In this document: piece after piece, positions 58,402 to 64,000 of the stretch
Layout of the letters: each line of letters opens with the position of its first letter
Position numbering within the stretch: position 1 is the stretch's first letter
NCBI GenBank assembly: GCA_028671895.1
Contig: CM053813.1
Coordinates: forward strand, 42,875,501-42,939,500
Direction: 5' to 3'
From: Oenanthe sinensis
Taxonomy: Eukaryota > Streptophyta > Magnoliopsida > Apiales > Apiaceae
Length of the DNA stretch: 64,000 bases
Notes under the pieces: generated by a model
The model's input: only the letters and a program-made list of their open reading frames with translations
Database searches by the model: none
Told to the model about the DNA's origin: nothing
Made by a program: the position numbers and the translations under genes

Positions 58402-61400
58402 ATGTCAGGGGAGGAAACGATGTCGTTTCCACCAATCGAACCCACAACTTTCGACCTAATCGTCGTCGGCACCGGCCTCCACGAATCAATCATCGCCGCC
58501 GCCGCTTCCGCCGCCGGAAAATCCGTCCTCCACCTCGATCCTAACGCCTTCTACGGCAGCCACTTCGCCTCTCTCTCCCTCCCCGATCTCACCTCCTTCC
58601 TCACCTCCCACTCCCAAACCCCTAACTCAACTCACTCTCGCACATCGCCACAAAATAATCTGTCTATTCCTCTCGAAACTCGTGAATTATACTCCGATGT
58701 CGAGATATCGAATAGCGAAATCGCAGACGAGAGGAGGTTCAGTGTTGACTTGGCAGGACCTAGGGTTTTGTTTTGTGCTGACCTGGCAGTTGACTTGTTG
58801 TTGAAGTCGAGTGCCAATCAGTATATGGAGTTTAAGAATGTGGAGGAGTGTTTGATTTGGGAGGGGAGTAAGGGGTTGAGGAATGTTCCCGATTCGCGGA
58901 GTGCGATTTTTAAGGATAAGGGGTTGGATTGGAGGGAGAAAAATCAGTTGATGAAGTTTTTTAAGTTAGTTCAGAAGCATCTCGCTGATGATGATGATGA
59001 AACTAGTGAGAGGATTTCTGAAGAAGATTTGGAGAGGCCGTTTGCCGACTTCTTGAATAAAATGATGTTGCCGCCTAATATTAAATCGTAAATTTCTAAG
59101 CTTTATGTTTATGCAAATTGTTTTTAGAGGTTTTGTGGAATGTTTGTTGATTGTTATCGTTTTGGTATAAATTTATGTAGTGTAAGATTAAATGCCATGT
59201 TGGAGATGAAATTTAATTGATTAAATACACTTTTTGTCTTTAGCTTAATAAATATTTTACTTTAATTTATCTACATTTAGAATTTGATAAAAATTTATTT
59301 AGAAGACCCTCTGAGCTTCAGTGTGCCTTTTGCTCCTAATAACTATGAATTTAGAGTAACCTACCTAAAAATTGAATGTTTGGTTATTTGTTTGAAAAAT
59401 TATGATGTCTTTGTATTCACAGTGTTTGTATATAGCCCCACGTCAGATATAAGTTGTGTGTAGAGTCCCTGACCAATTATATTGTGCTGCCTACGTTTTC
59501 TTGCTTTATTAACTTATTTTTTGTTTCTTTTCTTGACTTTTACCATTTTCTTATCTACTTGTATGTTTGATACACCAGGTTAATAGTTATATATTAATAG
59601 TCGTCATCATCTGCTTCTTTAAGTTTCATTTCAGTGATTAAATAGTTATGCATGGGTGTTAAGTTGATAATGTCCTTGAATTTCCTTAAGTTGACTGTTG
59701 AACGTTTTTTTTGGGGTCCCTTGGCCTTCCGCTTGTCCTTACAGATCCACTTCTACTTCTTTGTATTGTTATTTTTTTATTTTGCCTATCTTTGTTTCTC
59801 TGTTGTCTTTATTGGGTGCAGAACATTATTCAGTCCTGTATTCCAATTCAACAATTTTTCCCTTTATTGTCACCATATGTCATTTACCTCATTCCTTAAT
59901 TAAGTTATCCTTTTGGCATGTAGGATTATCCTGTATGCAATAGCTATGGCAGATTGCGATCAAGACCTCATGGAAGTAAAGACAGAGGTTCTCAAAACAA
60001 AAGATGGAATTAAACGTTTAGCACTTTACCATTCATCAGTTGGCAGGTTATTACTGTTTATATGCTTCACTTTGTTTTATATTTTATATGTCCTTTTTTT
60101 TTCCTTGAATTGGAATTGGTGGTACTTAAATTTTCATAGTATCATCCCTTGTGAAATCTTGTGTATGATGATTTTTATATATATGTAAGATTATGGGGGT
60201 GTTTGGCTTAGCTTATAAGTAATAAGTTACTTTTTTTTAAAAGTATTTTCATATTTTTTTTGAAAATTAATATTTATTTTAGAAATTTAAGACCAAATCT
60301 TATTTCCAAATTTGAAAATAAATTACTTATTTTCAGAAAAAGTACATATATACCAAAATTTTCAGCTAATAAGTTACTTATAAGATTGGCCAAACGGGCA
60401 CTATATAATCCTATCTTATATGCCTCTCAAATTTCAGATTTCCTAATGCACTTGGGGCTTTGATTTATCCCATTTATGGCCAAGGAGAATTGCCTCAAGC
60501 GTTCTGCCGTCGTGCTGCAGTGAAAGGTTGTCTGTATGTAAGTTCCATCAGTTATTTTCCATATTTGCCTGCTATAGGTGGGGGAAGGAGTTGTGTAGCT
60601 CTACTCCCCTAGGTAGTTGTTGGTAACTTGGTACTGCAACCTGGCTAAGCTTGAGTTTTTAAGTATGCATTGCCGCTCGTTTAATCTTTTTACCTTAATA
60701 TGAATTTGGCCACTTTTAGTATTAAAAAATATTTCAATATTAAATATACTGGGACTAATAACATTGTGACTTTCTTTAGTACAGGTTTTGCGAATGCCTG
60801 TTGTTGCGCTGCTTTTAGATGAGGTGCATTTATCTTGTCCCCAGCTTGCATTGAAAACATTTTTTGCCTAGGACATGCAGAATTCATGTTTGTCTCGAAT
60901 TTTTCCTAGGTCAGCGAGAGTTACAAAGGTGTTAAGCTGTCTTCTGGGCAAGAGCTATTCAGCCAAAAGCTGGTCTTAGATCCATCATTTGTAGTTCCGT
61001 CAGGGATGACAAACTCCTCATTACATATTCTTCAAAATAGCTCTGTTATTATTGGCTCGAAGAATATTAACCAAAAGGTGGCTAGAGGAATCTGCATTGC
61101 AAAGACTCCTTTGAAGCCAGATGTATCCAGTTGTCTGGTGTTTTTTCCTCCTAGATGTGAGATCAAATATCCTATCTAAATTGAAGTTTCTATCCATTGA
61201 GATGGCTTATTAGGTGATTCTGTTTCTCTGTAGCTCTGTATCCTGAGCAGGTGTCAGCCCTCCGAGTTCTCCAGCTTGCTAGCAATATTGCTGTTTGTCC
61301 TTCTGGCACGTGAGATACTCTTCTCTCTCTCTCATCTTAACTATCTTATTGCTGTTACTGGTAGAAAGTGTTATCAGTACAGAACTTTGAATCTAAAGAC

Positions 61401-62299
61401 ACTGAATTCGTTACAAGCAGAATTGATGCAGGACAAGAATAAAAACTAGTAAAAGGATAGATAATAGTGGATTAACCGTAGAAAACCCACAAGCCCCCAA
61501 GGTGATCCAACAGTAGAAGCTAGGATTTCTTAACCGCGGAAGAGAAGAATATGGATGGATCGCAACCCATAATAAATGAGAAAAATCTCAATTTCAATAT
61601 ATCAATCAAAGTCTTCCAATAATGGAAACAAATCCTTTTCTTATTCTCTATCATATTCTAGAATATTCCTAATATAATACATATATATAATTAAACTTTA
61701 TAATGAATTATAATTAAATATATCCCTAAATAATACTCCCTCCGTCCCAAATTAACGTCCTAATTTTTCTCTAAGTTTTTTTACGCATTTCCACGCAAAT
61801 AAAAAATATACTTGTATATATTATTTTCTAATTTTTTTCATTTTGTATTAAAGTTTGAACATCTTACTTTTATACAAAATGAAAAAAATGAGAAAATAAT
61901 ATGTACAAGTATGTTTTTTATTTGCGTGGAAATGCGGAAAAAAAACTTGAAAAAAATTAGGATGTTTAATTTGGGACGGAGGGAGTAACATAAAATAATT
62001 ACAAACTAATATTTTAATTTTCTGTTCTGCATCAAGAATACCATACAAATTTCCCCAATAATTGATTATTGGCACCAGTTAATTTAGAGTTCATTTATCT
62101 CTTCAGGTTCGTGTTCCACATTTCAGCTTTGTGTGGGGATGCCATTGAAGGGAAAAAGTTACTCAATGAAGCTGTAAATGCCCTTTTTCCAATTCATAGT
62201 ATAAGCCCCATAAATATTACTACAGAGGAAAATGGAAACTCGGAAGAACTCCAGCCCACATTACTGTGGCATGCGTTTTATATACAAGAACTGTCTATG
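58402..62299 (+). CDS. REP: Rab escort protein (REP), 3' end outside the window
   Basis: Seven exons are visible: 58402..59087, 59924..60046, 60438..60537, 60785..60823, 60910..61156, 61234..61309 and 62107..62299; 1464 nt, 488 residues, all junctions in frame. REP binds new Rab GTPases and presents them to Rab geranylgeranyl transferase for prenylation; it belongs to the GDI/REP family. Marks: the FAD-like start FDLIVVGTGLHESIIAAA, HLDPNAFYGS, RRFSVDLAGPRVLFCADLAV, KNVEECLIWEGS, the GDI block PNALGALIYPIYGQGELPQA followed by FCRRAAVKG, and SGQELFSQKLVLDPSFV. The ATG at 58402 is the first in frame. The exon after 62299 is not found in the remaining 1.7 kb, so about 50-70 C-terminal residues lie beyond the window. 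Introns 2 and 6 contain MITEs. Confidence 0.94.
60195..60401. mobile_element. hAT-like MITE, copy 3, in REP intron 2
   Basis: Ends are GGGGGTGTTTGGC and GGCCAAACGGGCAC, with inner inverted blocks CTTATAAGTAATAAGTTAC and TAAGTTACTTATAAG. It ends only 36 bp before the exon 3 acceptor, so it occupies the normal branch-point neighbourhood. Confidence 0.7.
61370..61730. repeat. LTR-like repeat fragment in REP intron 6
   Basis: It contains GCGGAAGAGAAG and GGATCGCAACCCATAATAA in the same order as the fragment at 5580-5830. No ends were identified. It directly precedes the Stowaway element. Confidence 0.4.
61734..61987. mobile_element. Stowaway MITE in REP intron 6
   Basis: It starts TACTCCCTCCGTCCCAAATT and ends AATTTGGGACGGAGGGAGTA, an almost perfect terminal inverted repeat that continues inwards (AAAATATACTTGTATATATTA pairs with AATATGTACAAGTATGTTTT). 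The TA target site is visible at both ends. 254 bp, non-coding. Confidence 0.92.
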
Positions 62300-64000
62300 G
62301 TTAGACCCTCCCCCCTCTCATATTTGCATATGTTGTGTGCATGGTTGTATGTGTCAATATGTCAGTTTTTATTAACACTTTTTTATATAGTTATTGTTTA
62401 AAGTAATATGTAAGCATCTGTTTATGGTATGGCTGTAGTGTAAATGATTATACACTATCTTAAGTGTACCAGCCCAACTTTTCGAACCATTATCTAATAG
62501 CGGAATATTAAAAACAAATATAAATATGAATAAACTGCAAAGAAAATAACTGATAAACCTAATAAATTTTAATGTCTAAATCTCTGAAATAAAAATATTG
62601 ATAAGTCTGAAATCAATTAGAACAAGTTCTCATGATGATCTAGATAAACTGAACTAAGGTCTGGATAGCACTCATCTCAATCCCTGCTTACCCTTGGTTA
62701 CCCGGAGAAAATGGAGAAAAATGAGAAAGGAGATAATACGAGTGAGCCGAATACCCGGTACAAATATTTTTTTCAAAGAAAAATACTTTTATATAACTGA
62801 ATGGATTGTGTCTTACACAGAGAGAGAAGCACAGTAATAAGTGCACTGAATCAATATAATACAAACAACTGAATCAATATAATACGAACAGAACAAAACA
62901 AAACGAAACAGAATATATGGCTGAATCACAAGTTAGGTAGATATCTATAAGGGTCTCTTAAACAAAACTGTACTCGTGAAACTCCACTCAACCAAGTTCA
63001 GGACAATGGTTTCTTCCTCGGATATCCATAAGAAGAAATAATAGAATGTATAAAACATCCCAACAATACAATATCGATCATGATCTATTCACGTCTCATA
63101 CTCCAGAAACGTGTTCGTATACTCATAACACTGATACGAGTTAGTGCCTAGTTCACCTTTACTCCGAACTCCATGAGAACATTATCCGTGATTAACCCAC
63201 ACGGATCGATCTACGGATCGGTCTAAGATCCCTATACATAGGTTACAAAAGTTGTCGACTCTTTAATCAGAATAAACAATATTGTAATAAAAATGTGAAA
63301 CAAAACAATTATGAAAGAATCAAGGCAACAATAATTCCAAAAATAATGGATACGAAACGAAACTGAGAATGCATACTAGCAAGTATACATAGAGTACAAA
63401 GGGGTACAATTTTAGAAAAATACTGGACAATAAATATAACGAGTAAACAATATTTCAAAATGAGATGAGGGATTAAAAATGTGTACTAATAATTATAATT
63501 TAAACTTGAGAAAATGAATTACAAATTTGTATAAATAATGACAATTTAAACGGAAAAGAAGGTATAAAATTTTGTACCAATAATTATAATTTAAAATTAA
63601 GAGAAGGGAGTAAGAATTCGTACTTAAATAATAGCCAAGAAGAGAGTTTTGAAAATATTAAAACCTTTGTTATCAGGTCACAACTATATTTCGGTGTTGG
63701 ATTCTAAAACCAATTTAATTACCGTAGGCTTTAACATATGATTATGTGCAAGTCACAAGCTAATCTTTATATAACTAGTTATGTTCATGCACTAAATTAC
63801 TACCCATAATTACACATAATTTATTTAGCATGTATTCTGATTACATACATTTCTAAAATAACTTTGTTTTTATAAAACTTGTATCATAAAAGAAAAAGAA
63901 GCTCATTATCATGCAATTATATAATCGATTAAACAAAAACAAGCTCATAAAACTTATGTACTTATATCCCTAATCAAGATTATAACTCTTGCTAATTTAA
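62300..64000. other. REP intron 7 (partial) with unidentified repeat-like DNA
   Basis: No REP exon was found. From about 62450 the composition changes; 62680-63260 includes non-AT-rich blocks (CCTTGGTTACCCGGAGAAAA, GAGTGAGCCGAATACCCGGT) that read like the minus strand of a plant LTR, and 63400-63620 holds three variants of AATTATAATTTAAA...GAG. No ends or frames were identified. Confidence 0.35.

Noticed and set aside
59652..59943. Three overlapping hydrophobic frames in REP intron 1
   Set aside because: They are T-rich intron sequence (polypyrimidine) read in three frames; no family similarity.
1..64000. CRISPR array, bacterial-style operon or biosynthetic gene cluster
   Set aside because: Introns, plant gene families and plant transposons dominate; the repeats seen are dispersed or simple tandem arrays without uniform spacers, and neighbouring genes do not share a pathway.

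Overview
The window reads as nuclear DNA of a eudicot plant. It is strongly AT-rich, the genes are split by GT-AG introns, and every recognisable product is of plant type: class I chitinase, V-ATPase subunit c'', EXO70, pectin acetylesterase, FRIGIDA-like, Rab escort protein and DUF4220. The spaces between genes are filled with MITEs, Helitrons, LTR derivatives and a MULE. The species cannot be fixed from sequence alone; an asterid such as a member of the Apiales is a guess.

Layout: (1) 0.5-1.9 kb, a broken 3-ketoacyl-CoA synthase joined to an F-box/FBD tail. (2) 4.9-6.6 kb, a two-exon gene for an 83-residue acidic protein of unknown function. (3) 6.8-9.0 kb, an array of Helitron-like elements. 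(4) 9.5-11.7 kb, an intronless DUF4220/DUF594 gene. (5) 13.2-17.5 kb, a 4.28-kb element with TG..CA ends and a 5-bp target duplication, probably a solo LTR. (6) 18.6-19.9 kb, a hAT-like element with a TA microsatellite holding a second inverted-repeat element. (7) 20.7-24.0 kb, a chitinase pseudogene and an intact class I chitinase from a local duplication. (8) 24.1-26.3 kb, a roughly 1.1-kb tandem duplication. (9) 26.5-28.9 kb, VHA-c''. (10) 31.6 and 33.3 kb, two paralogous six-cysteine secreted peptides. (11) 34.7-36.8 kb, EXO70. (12) 37.1-40.7 kb, a 12-exon pectin acetylesterase carrying a TRIM in one intron and a duplicated exon. (13) 43.4-46.5 kb, a FRIGIDA-like gene. (14) 46.9 kb, tRNA-Leu(CAA). 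(15) 47.6-57.8 kb, a decayed MuDR-type element that also carries a DUF1985/ULP-like gene on the opposite strand. (16) 58.4 kb to beyond the window, Rab escort protein.

The host genes are ordinary single-function plant genes and do not form a pathway cluster. EXO70 and REP both act in vesicle traffic, and chitinase, pectin acetylesterase and the cysteine-rich peptides are candidate wall or apoplast proteins, but nothing here shows that they are co-regulated. No undescribed multi-gene system is evident. The points most worth checking are the six-cysteine peptide pair, the tripled helix-coding exon and lost nucleophile in the transposon ULP gene, the duplicated exon in the pectin acetylesterase, and the 83-residue acidic protein. 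Exon boundaries were placed by hand from splice signals, reading frame and family similarity recalled from memory; no alignment was run.
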